A stretch of DNA of 63,923 nucleotides from Williamsia sp. 1135 (GCF_002095395.1 NZ_MJEI01000073.1:1-63923), one strand, 5' to 3'. Positions 1 through 9,154 are shown, numbered from the stretch's first letter. Notes: generated by a model from the sequence alone, not told the origin. Numbers and translations: made by a program.

Positions 1-268
1 GGGCGCGATCAACTGCCTGGCCACCCGCGGATTCCCGACCACCGGTGACTCGGGCTTCCCGGGTGAGCAGAACATCAACGACTCGCTCGCGACGTTTATC
101 GCCGAAGGCGGCACCGTCTACTGCTGCCGATTCGGACTCGCCCTGCACGGCGGCCGCGAAGAAGACCTCATCGAAGGCGTCATCCCCGCCCACCCGCTCG
201 ATGTGCAGGACGCGCTCATCCACTACGCCCGCAAGGGCGCCATCATCAACTCCACCTACATGGTCTGA
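1..268 (+). CDS. MSMEG_0572/Sll0783-family protein (3' part, 5' end outside window)
   Basis: The reading frame is open from base 2 and stops at 266-268, giving the last 88 residues of a gene that begins upstream. Recognisable stretches are GFPTTGDSGFPGEQN, YCCRFGLALHG and EEDLIEGVIPAHPLDVQDA. They match what I remember of the MSMEG_0572/Sll0783 nitrogen-starvation-response family. In many bacteria that family sits beside a nitrilase and the MSMEG_0569 flavoprotein, and both kinds of gene follow directly here. The biochemical role is not established; Sll0783 of Synechocystis is linked to polyhydroxybutyrate accumulation under nitrogen starvation. The gap to the next gene is only 10 bp, which suggests one operon. 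The family call rests on motif memory plus neighbours. Confidence 0.7.
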   Translation, partial: GAINCLATRGFPTTGDSGFPGEQNINDSLATFIAEGGTVYCCRFGLALHGGREEDLIEGVIPAHPLDVQDALIHYARKGAIINSTYMV

Positions 269-278
269 GGATCACGAC

Positions 279-1178
279 ATGACAACTCTGGCAGCGGTTT
301 CAGCCAACTTCACCCGAGATCTCGATCAGAACTACGCACTCATCGAAACACTTGTAGACGAAGCCGGGGAGCGCGGCGTCGACTTCCTGGCACTGCCTGA
401 AGCCGCCATCGGCGGGTACCTCTCGTCGCTCGGCAACCACGGGGACACCGTCAAGACCACCAACCGCTCACTACCGCCGGCGATCTCGGTCGACGGCCCC
501 GAACTCAAACGGGTGCAGAGCATCGTCGGTGACATGGTCACCGCCATCGGTTTTTGCGAACTTGCCGAGGACGGCGAGACCCGTTACAACGCAGCAGCAT
601 TGCTCGACGGCAACCAGATCTACGGAACATACCGGAAGGTGCACCAACCGCTCGGCGAGCACATGTCGTATTCAGCCGGGTCGGCCTACCCGGTCTTCGA
701 GACGCCGGTGGGCCGCATCGGTCTGCAGATCTGCTACGACAAGGCGTTTCCCGAGGCTGCACGCCTGATGGCACTCGATGGCGCCGAGATCATCGCGAGC
801 CTGTCGGCGTGGCCCGCCGCCCGCACCGCGACCGCCGAGAACCTGCAGGAAGACCGCTGGACGTACCGGTTCAACCAGTTCGACATCGCACGGGCTCTCG
901 ACAACCAGGTGTTCTGGGTGGCCGCCAACCAGTCCGGCACCTTCGGGTCGCTGAAATACGTTGGTAACGCCAAGGTTGTCGATCCCGGTGGCAACATCCT
1001 GGCCACCACATTGCTCGGCAGCGGTATGGCCGTCGCCGAGGTCGACATCGCCGCAAAGTTCTCCGAGATGCGCGGCGGCATGTTCCATCTGCGTGATCGG
1101 CGCCCCGACGTCTACGGGAAGGTGACCGAACTCGACGAGGCCGGCACTGCGACCTGGCGGGGGTTGGCCCATGCCTGA
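279..1178 (+). CDS. Carbon-nitrogen hydrolase (nitrilase/amidase superfamily)
   Basis: A 299-residue cytoplasmic hydrolase of C-N bonds in amides, nitriles or carbamoyl compounds. The Glu-Lys-Cys triad is visible: E41 in LPEAAIGGY, K120 in YRKVH and C152 in ICYDKAFPE. The CYD context around the nucleophile is typical of amidase/carbamoylase branches; true nitrilases usually have CWE. The ATG at 279 lies 10 bp after the preceding stop. The 3' end overlaps the next gene by 8 bp, so translation is probably coupled. Between an Sll0783-like and an MSMEG_0569-like gene, it occupies the position of the nitrilase in Nit1C clusters, but its substrate may be an amide. The superfamily is certain; the substrate is unknown. 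Confidence 0.88.
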   Translation: MTTLAAVSANFTRDLDQNYALIETLVDEAGERGVDFLALPEAAIGGYLSSLGNHGDTVKTTNRSLPPAISVDGPELKRVQSIVGDMVTAIGFCELAEDGETRYNAAALLDGNQIYGTYRKVHQPLGEHMSYSAGSAYPVFETPVGRIGLQICYDKAFPEAARLMALDGAEIIASLSAWPAARTATAENLQEDRWTYRFNQFDIARALDNQVFWVAANQSGTFGSLKYVGNAKVVDPGGNILATTLLGSGMAVAEVDIAAKFSEMRGGMFHLRDRRPDVYGKVTELDEAGTATWRGLAHA

Positions 1179-2472
1179 GCGCACACACGTCCCCGTCGCG
1201 ATCATCGGGGGAGGGCAGGCCGGTCTCTCGGTCAGCTGGTACCTCGGTCGTCAGGACATCGAGCACCTCGTCATCGAAGCCAAGACGGCCGTCCACGCCT
1301 GGACCGATACCCGCTGGGACAACTTCACACTCGTCACCCCGAACTGGCACTGCCGTCTTCCCGGATACAGCTACGCCGGTGACGATCCCGACGGCTTCAT
1401 GAAGCGAGACGAAGTGGTCGCCTGGCTCGAGGGCTGGCTCGACACCTTCGAACCGCCATTGCGGGAGCACACCCGCGTGACCAGGCTGCGCCAAGGCGCC
1501 GGTGGCGGCTTCGAGTTGACCCTGCAGTCGGGCGGCAATGAAGAGATTCTCACCGCCGACGACGTGGTGATCGCGACCGGCGGGTACCCGCTGCCTGTGA
1601 TCCCGGTCTTTGCGCGCACCCTCGATCCGGCTGCGACACAGATACATTCCGAGGAATACAAGAACGCCGACCAACTGCCGGACGGCGCCGTCATGGTGGT
1701 CGGCACCGGGCAATCCGGTGCACAGATCGCCGAAGACCTCCACCTCGCGGGCCGCACGGTCCACCTGGCGATGGGCAAGGCCCCTCGGGTCGGTCGCTTC
1801 TACCGTGGCCGCGACTGCATGACCTGGCTCGCCGATATGGGGCTCTACGACGTCGGGGTACAGGAGTACCCCGGCGGACAGGCCGCGCGGGAGAAGACCA
1901 ACCACTATGTGACCGGCCGTGATGGTGGCCGCGACATCGATCTGCGCGAGTTCGCGACGCAGGGCATGCACCTCTACGGTCTGCTCGAGGACGGCCGCGA
2001 CAGCCGGCTCGAGTTCGCCCCGACGCTGCGTGAGTCGCTCGACTCGGCGGATGCGACGTACAACTCGATCTGCGGTGACATCGATCGTCACATCGAGCGC
2101 GAGGGTATCGACGCGCCGCCGGCCACTCGCTATAGGCCGGTGTGGGAGCCGTCCGAGGAGCCGACCTCGCTGGACCTGGCGGCAGCCGGGGTCACCAGCA
2201 TCGTCTGGGCAATCGGATATCGCCCCGACTACCGGTGGATCGAGGCAAGTGTCTTCGACGGCGGTGGGCGCCCCATGCAGACCAGGGGAGTCACCTCGGT
2301 GCCGGGCCTGGCGTTCATCGGGTTGCCGTGGATGTACACCTGGGGGTCGGGTCGGTTCCACGGAATCGACCGTGACGCAGCCCATATCGCTGCATCGATC
2401 ATCGATCGGGTGGCTCCGGGTTCGGCCGGCCGCGAGGCCACCGATGGTGCCACGCTCGCGACCACTCCCTGA
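1171..2472 (+). CDS. MSMEG_0569-family flavin-dependent oxidoreductase
   Basis: A 433-residue FAD enzyme related to flavin-containing monooxygenases. The N-terminal FAD-binding Rossmann motif is IIGGGQAGLSVSWYL (about residues 10-24). A second dinucleotide motif, VVGTGQSGAQIAEDL, lies near residue 176, as expected for an FAD plus NAD(P)H enzyme. The segment WDNFTLVTPNWHCRLPGYSY after the FAD motif is characteristic of the MSMEG_0569 group found with Sll0783-like and nitrilase genes. It overlaps the upstream hydrolase by 8 bp and is followed after 2 bp by a ligase gene, so it is mid-operon. In Nit1C clusters the homologue is NitH, whose exact reaction is unresolved. Confidence 0.85.
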   Translation: MPERTHVPVAIIGGGQAGLSVSWYLGRQDIEHLVIEAKTAVHAWTDTRWDNFTLVTPNWHCRLPGYSYAGDDPDGFMKRDEVVAWLEGWLDTFEPPLREHTRVTRLRQGAGGGFELTLQSGGNEEILTADDVVIATGGYPLPVIPVFARTLDPAATQIHSEEYKNADQLPDGAVMVVGTGQSGAQIAEDLHLAGRTVHLAMGKAPRVGRFYRGRDCMTWLADMGLYDVGVQEYPGGQAAREKTNHYVTGRDGGRDIDLREFATQGMHLYGLLEDGRDSRLEFAPTLRESLDSADATYNSICGDIDRHIEREGIDAPPATRYRPVWEPSEEPTSLDLAAAGVTSIVWAIGYRPDYRWIEASVFDGGGRPMQTRGVTSVPGLAFIGLPWMYTWGSGRFHGIDRDAAHIAASIIDRVAPGSAGREATDGATLATTP

Positions 2473-2474
2473 CC

Positions 2475-3911
2475 GTGGCCGAGTATTCGTTCTCTCGGCT
2501 GATCACCGCGCGGGCCCGGGCCGACCCGGATGCCGTGGTCGTCGTCGCCGACGATGAGGTGTTGACCGCGGCCGATCTCGACCGGCAGAGCAACCGCCTC
2601 GCGAGGAGCTATCTCGAACTGGGGGTCCGCCGGGACGACCTGGTGGCGGTGGCTCTGCCCAATTCTGCGGAGTTCGTCATCGTGTGCGCTGCGATCTGGA
2701 AGGCGGGCGCCACTCCGATGCCGACATCGCCCACGCTGGACGACTCCGAGCGCGGCAAGATCGAAGAGCTCGCCCGTCCGGCACTGAGTGTCGGTGTACG
2801 ACCGGTTCATCCGCAGATCTACTGGGTCGAGACAGGTTTCGCCCCGGACCCCGGATTGTCGGACGCCGAACTCCCCGACAGTTGGGCGTCCTGCTGGAAG
2901 GCGCCGACGTCGTCGGGCAGTACGGGTGTTCCCGCGGTGATCCGGGCGGCCGCGCCCGCGCTGCTCGACCCCGAACGGCCGGTGGCAGCGTTCCTGCCGC
3001 CGGAGGCGGTGCAGCTGGTGAGTGGGCCGATCTGGCACTCCGCATCGTTCACCTACGCATTTCGTGGGTTGCTCACCGGACACCGGCTGATCATCCTGCC
3101 GGGATTCGACGAACGACGGGTTCTGGCCTCGATAGCGAGCCACCGGGTGAGCTGGACGCTGCTCTCACCCACGATGATTCATCGGCTACTCCGCGTTCCG
3201 GCGCCCGAACGTCTGGCCGCGGATGTCAGTTCGCTCGAGACGGTCCTGCACCTGGGATCGCCGTGTCCGCCCGCGGACAAGCGAGGTCTGATCGACTGGC
3301 TCGGCCCGCACCGCGTGGTCGAGGTGTACGCAGGCGGTGAATCCAACGGGCTCACCATGATTCGCGGAGACGAGTGGCTGGAACGTCCGGGTAGCGTCGG
3401 ACGGCCGATCGGCGGCACCGAACTACGCGTCGTGCGCGGTGATGGATCTGTAGCGGACGCGGGCGAGGTGGGAGAGGTCTGGCTGCGGCGAGGGCCGCGC
3501 CCCACGTATTCGTACCTGGGCCGCCCGTCGCGCCGGACGACCGATGGCTGGGATTCGCTCGGTGACGCGGGCTTTCTCGATGCGCAGGGCCATCTCACGA
3601 TCATCGACCGCGTCGCCGACCGGATCGTCAGCGCGGGCGTCCACATTTATCCGGCCGAGGTGGAGCGGGTGCTCGAAGAACATCCCCTGGTTCGTGGGGC
3701 AATCGCTTTCGGCGTCCCTGACGAGCAGCTCGGATGTGTGGTCGAAGCGGTCGTGGACGTCGCAGGCGTCGCGGTCGAGGCCGACTCGCTCCGCGCCTTC
3801 GCCGCGCGACGCCTGGACGAACTGCGTGTACCCAGACGCATCCGGCTGCAGGACAAGCCGGTGCGCTCCGACGCCGGGAAGGTCCGTCGACCTCGTAACC
3901 TTGCTGGATGA
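2475..3911 (+). CDS. AMP-forming acyl-CoA synthetase/ligase-like protein
   Basis: A 478-residue member of the class I adenylate-forming (ANL) superfamily, expected to activate a carboxylic acid as an acyl-adenylate and probably a CoA thioester. The phosphate loop is SSGSTGVPAVI (about 157-167), in which the usual Lys after the Pro is Ala. Later core motifs are YAGGES, SLGDAGFL and DRVADRIVSAGVHIYPAEVE. The C-terminal catalytic Lys is probably the one in DAGKVRRP. The start is a GTG two bases after the flavoprotein stop, and the last 4 bp overlap the following gene (ATGA). Length is slightly short for the family. It resembles bile-acid/aryl-CoA ligase-like proteins; the substrate cannot be read from sequence. 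Confidence 0.82.
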   Translation: MAEYSFSRLITARARADPDAVVVVADDEVLTAADLDRQSNRLARSYLELGVRRDDLVAVALPNSAEFVIVCAAIWKAGATPMPTSPTLDDSERGKIEELARPALSVGVRPVHPQIYWVETGFAPDPGLSDAELPDSWASCWKAPTSSGSTGVPAVIRAAAPALLDPERPVAAFLPPEAVQLVSGPIWHSASFTYAFRGLLTGHRLIILPGFDERRVLASIASHRVSWTLLSPTMIHRLLRVPAPERLAADVSSLETVLHLGSPCPPADKRGLIDWLGPHRVVEVYAGGESNGLTMIRGDEWLERPGSVGRPIGGTELRVVRGDGSVADAGEVGEVWLRRGPRPTYSYLGRPSRRTTDGWDSLGDAGFLDAQGHLTIIDRVADRIVSAGVHIYPAEVERVLEEHPLVRGAIAFGVPDEQLGCVVEAVVDVAGVAVEADSLRAFAARRLDELRVPRRIRLQDKPVRSDAGKVRRPRNLAG

Positions 3912-4831
3912 GCATGAAAGTACGCATCGGGGTCGGGCTGATACCGACCGAGGGGCCACCGCAGGGTGCCGGGCTCGCTGAGCTGGTCGACGACCTCGAA
4001 TCACTCGGCATCGACTCGGTGTGGCTCTCCGATCAGGTGTCGTCACCGGATCACGCCGACCCGCTGATCGGTCTCGCATACGCGGCGGGCCGGACCGAGA
4101 AACTCAAGCTGGGCACCGGCGTCCTGGTGTTGCCCGGGCGCAACCCCGCACTGGTCGCAGCGCAACTCGCCGGCCTGGCCGCGCTGGCACCCGGCCGGGT
4201 GTTGCCCGCGTTCGGGGTGCAGCCCGCGACGCGCGGAGATCGCACGATGTACCCGGCGCCGGCAGGGCGGCGAGGTGAGCTGTTCGAAGAGGCGATCAAA
4301 GTGGTCCGGGCGTTGCTGACCGAACCGGTTGTCACCCATCACGGTGAGTTCTTCCACTTACAGGAGGCCTCGGTTGGACCCCTTCCCGCCAAGCCTCTCG
4401 ACCTGTGGCTAGGGGGCAGGCTGCCGGTGAGCACGGACCGGATCGGGCGCCTCGGTGACGGCTGGCTCGGCAGCTTCATCACCCCCGCCGAAGCTCAGCG
4501 GTGCCGCGAGCAGATCGAGGCGACCGCCGCCGGGGCGGGGCGCGAGGTCGAGGCCGATCACTACGGCACCAACATCATCGTTGCGCCGGACGGCACGGAT
4601 GAGGCGGTCATCGACGATCTCGTGGCCAGGGCGGCCGGCCGACGCAAGGACATCCTCGACCCGAACGTGCTCATCTGTCGCGGGTGGGAGCAGGCCCGCA
4701 CCCAGGTCCGCGCCTTCGTCGACGTCGGGCTCACCAAGTTCGTGGTCCGCCCGATTGCGCCGGTACCTTCTCGTCGCGCGTTTCTCGAGCAATTCGCCCA
4801 GGAATTGCTTCCGCTGGAAGATCGTCGATGA
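3908..4831 (+). CDS. LLM-class F420-dependent oxidoreductase
   Basis: A 307-residue luciferase-like (TIM-barrel) oxidoreductase, probably using coenzyme F420 as in most actinobacterial members. Supporting features are the N-terminal strand VRIGVGLIPTEGP, SVWLSDQVSSPDHADP, the LGTGVLVLPGRNPALVAAQLA segment and a C-terminal VGLTKFVVRPI. It resembles the MSMEG_3544-type F420 group. ATG and the preceding TGA overlap (ATGA), so it is translationally coupled to the ligase and is likely the fifth gene of the operon. The substrate is unknown. A hydride-transfer step on the product of the ligase or flavoprotein would fit the context but is inference. Confidence 0.85.
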   Translation: MSMKVRIGVGLIPTEGPPQGAGLAELVDDLESLGIDSVWLSDQVSSPDHADPLIGLAYAAGRTEKLKLGTGVLVLPGRNPALVAAQLAGLAALAPGRVLPAFGVQPATRGDRTMYPAPAGRRGELFEEAIKVVRALLTEPVVTHHGEFFHLQEASVGPLPAKPLDLWLGGRLPVSTDRIGRLGDGWLGSFITPAEAQRCREQIEATAAGAGREVEADHYGTNIIVAPDGTDEAVIDDLVARAAGRRKDILDPNVLICRGWEQARTQVRAFVDVGLTKFVVRPIAPVPSRRAFLEQFAQELLPLEDRR

Positions 4832-4905
4832 TTCGAATTGATTCGCATTAGACTTCGGTCAAATATTCAGATGTGACGTCGGCGCACGCGAGAGGCTGCG
4901 ACACG

Positions 4906-5904
4906 ATGCTGGTGCTACCCGTTGTGGTTCTCGGCTATGGGGCGGTCGCGCGCGCCTATATCGGCCAGATCATTTCTCATCGCGCTGAATATCGTTCCCG
5001 ATTCGGCGTCGATCTCACGGTGGCCGGGGTGCGAACTCATCGCGCGCAGACGGAGATCACCGAAGACACGATCCCGCCGCGGTCGGAGTGGAGCGCACCG
5101 ACTGCGCTGGACGAGTTGATCGCCAGGGTCGAGGCGCGGGTTGTGGTGCAGGCGGTGCCGTCGGACGATGCCGGTGCGGCCGAAGCGGTCGCGGATGGTG
5201 TCTGTGCTCTCCGGAGCGGCGCGCACCTCGTGACGGCCACCAAGACGACGTTGCTGCACGGCTGGCGCGCCCTGGATGCGGCGTCTCGGGAGACCGGTCG
5301 CGCGGTGAAACTCTCCGGGACCACCGGTGCGATGCTGCCCGCCGCCGATGTGGCCCGGTCGCTGAGCAACGGTATCCACGTGACGTCGGTGAGCGGATGT
5401 GTCAACGGAACCGCCACTTTCGTCCTCGATCGACTTTCAGACGGTGACTCTCTGGGCGATGCGGTGGAGGCGGCCCGGCGCGCCGGCATCGCTGAAGGTG
5501 ACCCTGCCGCCGATCTCTCGGGACGAGACGTGGCGACGAAGATCCAGATTTTGACCGGCCTGCTCTGGTCGCGGGATCCGGGTGCCGCCGAGACGATTCT
5601 CGAGCCGATCACCCCCGCCATCAGATCGGCCGCTGTGCGGGCGAAAGGACGTGGTCAGCGGCTACGCCAGGTGGCGGTCGCCGACCTCGACATCCCGGAT
5701 CTGGTGACGGTGTCGATCCGGGCGGTGACCCGAGAGAGCCCGCTCGGAGCGCTCAACGGACCCGAGAAAGCCGTGATCTTCGATTGCGGCGAGTTCGGTC
5801 CGGTGACCGTCACCGGTGGTCAGAGCAGTCCGACCGGTGCCGCGATGGCGATGATCAAGGACACTCTGTCCCTCGCTCTCGAGGTGGCTCCGGGTCTGCG
5901 CTGA
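4906..5904 (+). CDS. Homoserine dehydrogenase-like NAD(P)-dependent oxidoreductase
   Basis: A 332-residue protein beginning MLVLPVVVLGYGAVARAY, a Rossmann nucleotide-binding start. It carries homoserine-dehydrogenase hallmarks: HLVTATKTTL (NKxx-like region), SGTTGAMLP, SGCVNGTATFVLDRL and the segment AGIAEGDPAADLSGRDVATK, which contains the catalytic Lys/Asp region. It lacks a C-terminal ACT domain, like archaeal or short HSD-like enzymes. An in-frame GTG at 4873 would add 11 residues, but the Rossmann fold begins at the ATG. It follows the F420 gene after 74 bp, so it may be cotranscribed. It may act on a homoserine-like or other semialdehyde rather than being the housekeeping thrA/hom gene, since no threonine-pathway genes adjoin it. 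Confidence 0.78.
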   Translation: MLVLPVVVLGYGAVARAYIGQIISHRAEYRSRFGVDLTVAGVRTHRAQTEITEDTIPPRSEWSAPTALDELIARVEARVVVQAVPSDDAGAAEAVADGVCALRSGAHLVTATKTTLLHGWRALDAASRETGRAVKLSGTTGAMLPAADVARSLSNGIHVTSVSGCVNGTATFVLDRLSDGDSLGDAVEAARRAGIAEGDPAADLSGRDVATKIQILTGLLWSRDPGAAETILEPITPAIRSAAVRAKGRGQRLRQVAVADLDIPDLVTVSIRAVTRESPLGALNGPEKAVIFDCGEFGPVTVTGGQSSPTGAAMAMIKDTLSLALEVAPGLR

Positions 5905-5967
5905 GCGGAGCGCGGCCCGGTTCACGGCCGCCATCGAGAACGGTGTGTAGTCCGATTTGTCCGTAAT

Positions 5968-8433
5968 GTGGAATCCGTGTCGAAGTCCAGGTCTCTGTCG
6001 ATGTTGCTCGGGTGCTGCTTACTGGCCGGCATTCTCGTAGCCGGTTTGCTGTTCCCTCTGGTCGGAGGAGTGGGCTTTGTGTCGAGCCGAGCCGCGAGCG
6101 CCGTCGACAACGTCGAATCGGAATTGGTGGGCGGACAAGTCCCCGAGGTCACCACGATGACCGATGTCAACGGAGACCCGATCGCATTTCTGTACGACCA
6201 GAGGCGATTCCAGGTCGGATACAACGACATCTCTCCGGAGATGATCCGCGCGATCATCTCCGTCGAAGATCGACGATTCCTCGAACACGACGGGGTGGAC
6301 TGGCGGGGAACGATTCGCGCGCTGGTGACCAATCAGGCGTCGGGAGAAGTACAGCAGGGCGCCTCGACCCTGGATCAGCAGTACGTGAAGAACTACCAAC
6401 TGCTCGTCCTCGCGCGCACCGACGCCGAACGTCGATCCGCGACGGAGACGACCGCGGCCCGCAAACTGCGAGAGATCCGGATGGCCCGGACGTTGGAGCA
6501 GTCGCTGACCGCCCAGGCGATGAATGAGAAGAACCTCGATGCGGAGTCGGCAAAGCAAGAGGCCAAGAAGGCCATCGTCACCCGCTACCTGAACCTGGTG
6601 CCGTTCGGCAACGGTGCCTACGGCATCGAAGCCGCTGCCGGTACCTACTTCGGCAAGCCCGCCAAGGACCTCACGGTCCCCGAAGCGGCAATGCTCGCCG
6701 GCATGGTGCAGTCCAGCTCGGCGCTGAACCCCTACACGAACCCCGAGGGAGTGCTGGAGCGGCGAAATATAGTGCTCGACACCATGATTGCGAACTTTCC
6801 CGAGCGCGCCGACGAGTACGTTGCCGCCAAGGACACCCCGCTCGGCGTGCTGCCGTCACCACGTTCGCTGGACCAGGGCTGTATCTCCGCCGGCGATGCT
6901 GGTTTCTTCTGTGACTACGCCCTGCAGTTCCTGGCGGAGAACGGGATCAGTCGAGATCAGATCGCGCGCGGCGGCTACTTGATCCGCACCACCCTCGATC
7001 CGCAGGTGCAGGAAGCCACCCACAACGCGGTCCGTACGTACGCATCGCCCGACCTGACCGGTGTCGCCAACGTGATGAACGTGATTCGGCCAGGCACCGA
7101 ATCGCACGACATCCTCGCGATGACGTCGAGCCGCGACTACGGACTCAACCGCGACATCGGGCAGACGATGCAGCCCCAGCCCTATTCGATGGTCGGCAAC
7201 GGCGCCGGGTCGGTGTTCAAGATCTTCACCGTCGCGGCCGCGATGGAGCGCGGCCTCGGGGCGGGGTCGTCGCTGCAGGTGCCGTCGACGTTCCAGGCCA
7301 GGGGGATGGGCAGCAGCGGTGGCGTCAACGGTTGCCCGGCGAACACGTACTGCGTGCGTAACGACGGCAATTATCCGGGCAGCATGTCCGTCACGAATGC
7401 CCTGGCCCAGTCGCCCAACACGGCGTTCGTGAAGTTGTTGCAGGATGTCGGGGTCGGGCCGACGGTCGACATGGCGGTCCGGTTGGGACTGCGGTCGTAC
7501 ACCAACCCCGGGACGTCGGGATTTGGTGAGCAGAGCCTCGCCGACTACATCAAAGAGAACAATCTCGGGTCGTTCACGCTCGGCCCGACGGCGGTCGATG
7601 CCCTGGAGTTGTCCAACGTTGCAGCAACATTGGCCTCAGGTGGGGTCTGGTGTCCACCGAATCCGATCGCGTCGATCACCCAGCCGAAGCGGGACAGCAA
7701 CGGCAACCGGGTGCTCGAGGCCGACGGCAGGCCCGGCGTCGTGGAGGTGGCGCTGGAACGACCTGCCTGCGAGCGGGTGGTGGAGCCCGGCCTGGCCAAC
7801 ACCCTCGCGAATGCGATGAGTGAGGACGATCGCGGTGCAGGCACGGCTGCCGGTGCCGCCGGCTCGACGGGGTGGAGCCTGCCGATGTCGGGCAAGACCG
7901 GGACCACCGAGGCCAACCGCTCGTCGGCGTTCCTCGGGTTCACCAACAATCTTGCCGGTGCGACCTATGTCTACAACGATTCGTCGACGATCTCCGAACT
8001 GTGTTCGGGGCCGCTGCGTCAGTGCGGGTACGGAAACCTCTACGGCGGCAACGAACCGGCTCGGACATGGTTCAGTGCCATGCTGCCGGTCGCCGACAAG
8101 TTCGGACCGACGGCACTCCCGCCGCGGGATCCCGCATACGTGGCCGGGGTCGGCGGCAAGGCGGTCCCGTCGGTGGTCGGGCTGTCCGCAGGTGAGGCGA
8201 CGGCGCGGCTCGAAGCCGAGGGTTTCAGGGTGAATCAGGTCAGTGTCGGCAGCGGCCAGGCATCGGGCACGGTCGTCTCGTCCACACCGAACGGTTCGGC
8301 GATACCGGGCAGTACGGTCACGATCTCCGTCAGCAACGGACAGGCACCGCTACCGCCACGACGTGCCGCGCCGCCGCCCGCGACGATCACCGTTCCGGGC
8401 CTCGGGCCGATCGTGATCCCGCTACCGGGGTGA
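5968..8433 (+). CDS. Bifunctional class A penicillin-binding protein with PASTA domain (PonA2-like)
   Basis: An 821-residue membrane-anchored peptidoglycan synthase. A transmembrane segment occupies about residues 11-33. The GT51 glycosyltransferase domain shows ISVEDRRFLEHDGVDWRGT (about 91-110). The transpeptidase domain has the SxxK nucleophile in GSVFKIF (Ser near 415), the SxN motif in QSPNTAF (near 481) and KTG in SGKTGTTEAN (near 642). One C-terminal PASTA domain starts near residue 731 with VPSVVGLSAGEATARLEAEG, followed by a Pro-rich tail. Domain order and length match mycobacterial PonA2. An in-frame GTG three codons downstream is an alternative start. It polymerises and cross-links cell wall and is probably monocistronic. 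Confidence 0.93.
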   Translation: MESVSKSRSLSMLLGCCLLAGILVAGLLFPLVGGVGFVSSRAASAVDNVESELVGGQVPEVTTMTDVNGDPIAFLYDQRRFQVGYNDISPEMIRAIISVEDRRFLEHDGVDWRGTIRALVTNQASGEVQQGASTLDQQYVKNYQLLVLARTDAERRSATETTAARKLREIRMARTLEQSLTAQAMNEKNLDAESAKQEAKKAIVTRYLNLVPFGNGAYGIEAAAGTYFGKPAKDLTVPEAAMLAGMVQSSSALNPYTNPEGVLERRNIVLDTMIANFPERADEYVAAKDTPLGVLPSPRSLDQGCISAGDAGFFCDYALQFLAENGISRDQIARGGYLIRTTLDPQVQEATHNAVRTYASPDLTGVANVMNVIRPGTESHDILAMTSSRDYGLNRDIGQTMQPQPYSMVGNGAGSVFKIFTVAAAMERGLGAGSSLQVPSTFQARGMGSSGGVNGCPANTYCVRNDGNYPGSMSVTNALAQSPNTAFVKLLQDVGVGPTVDMAVRLGLRSYTNPGTSGFGEQSLADYIKENNLGSFTLGPTAVDALELSNVAATLASGGVWCPPNPIASITQPKRDSNGNRVLEADGRPGVVEVALERPACERVVEPGLANTLANAMSEDDRGAGTAAGAAGSTGWSLPMSGKTGTTEANRSSAFLGFTNNLAGATYVYNDSSTISELCSGPLRQCGYGNLYGGNEPARTWFSAMLPVADKFGPTALPPRDPAYVAGVGGKAVPSVVGLSAGEATARLEAEGFRVNQVSVGSGQASGTVVSSTPNGSAIPGSTVTISVSNGQAPLPPRRAAPPPATITVPGLGPIVIPLPG

Positions 8434-8497
8434 TTCTCGTCCGGCTGGCATAGGCTCAGGCGATCGGGCATCGACCACTTGCCGTCAGGAGGAGCTC

Positions 8498-9148
8498 GTG
8501 AAGTCTGCTGAGCCGGATCCGCAGTCGCTGCTCGAACGCGCGTTCACCGATGCTGTGGAACGCGCCGACGACAACGATCAGACCCGCACCCGGCTTCTCG
8601 ATGCGGCGTACGAGCAGTTCTGCCGCATGGGTATCCAGCGATCGTCGATGGAGGACGTGGCGAAGCGTGCCGGGATGTCCCGGATCACGGTCTACCGGCG
8701 CTTCGCGACCAAGGACGCGCTGGTCGAACAGGTGATCCTGAGGGAGTTCCGTCGCTACTTCGACCGGTTCCTGGCGGACATCCGGGACGCGAAGTCGGCG
8801 GCCGACCGGGTGGTGCTGGGTTTCGTGAGTTCCCTGCGCGCATTCCGTGGCAATCCGCTCATCGGCGGACTGATGTACGCGGAACCGACCCTGCTCGCGG
8901 GCTCCATGATCGGTGACGAAGGCCGAATGCTCGGTGCCGTCTCACAGTTCGTCGCCGGTCAGCTCAGGCGTGAGCAGCAGGCGGGCACCGTCGCAGCCAC
9001 CCTCGACACCGACCTCGTCGGCGAGATGATGGTGCGGGTCGCGGCGTCGTTCCTGACGATCCCGAGCCGGGCTGTGGATCTCGACGACGACAGCGTGCTC
9101 GAATCGGTGGCCAGGCAATTCTTGGTTCCGATGCTCACGCCGACCTGA
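8498..9148 (+). CDS. TetR/AcrR-family transcriptional regulator
   Basis: A 216-residue one-component repressor. The N-terminal helix-turn-helix is clear: MEDVAKRAGMSRITVYRRF, about residues 49-67, followed by the typical KDALVEQVILREF helix. The C-terminal ligand-binding part is unassigned. It begins with a GTG behind a good ribosome binding site (AGGAGG at about 8488-8493). It lies 64 bp after the PBP gene in the same direction and its target is unknown; I see no clear palindromic operator in the short upstream gap. Confidence 0.88.
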   Translation: MKSAEPDPQSLLERAFTDAVERADDNDQTRTRLLDAAYEQFCRMGIQRSSMEDVAKRAGMSRITVYRRFATKDALVEQVILREFRRYFDRFLADIRDAKSAADRVVLGFVSSLRAFRGNPLIGGLMYAEPTLLAGSMIGDEGRMLGAVSQFVAGQLRREQQAGTVAATLDTDLVGEMMVRVAASFLTIPSRAVDLDDDSVLESVARQFLVPMLTPT

Positions 9149-9154
9149 TCAGAT

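Noticed and set aside
871-2385. A 504-codon minus-strand frame across the flavoprotein
   Set aside because: It overlaps genes with clear FAD motifs, its translation is Arg/Gly/Asp-rich with no domain, and it is a GC-bias shadow.
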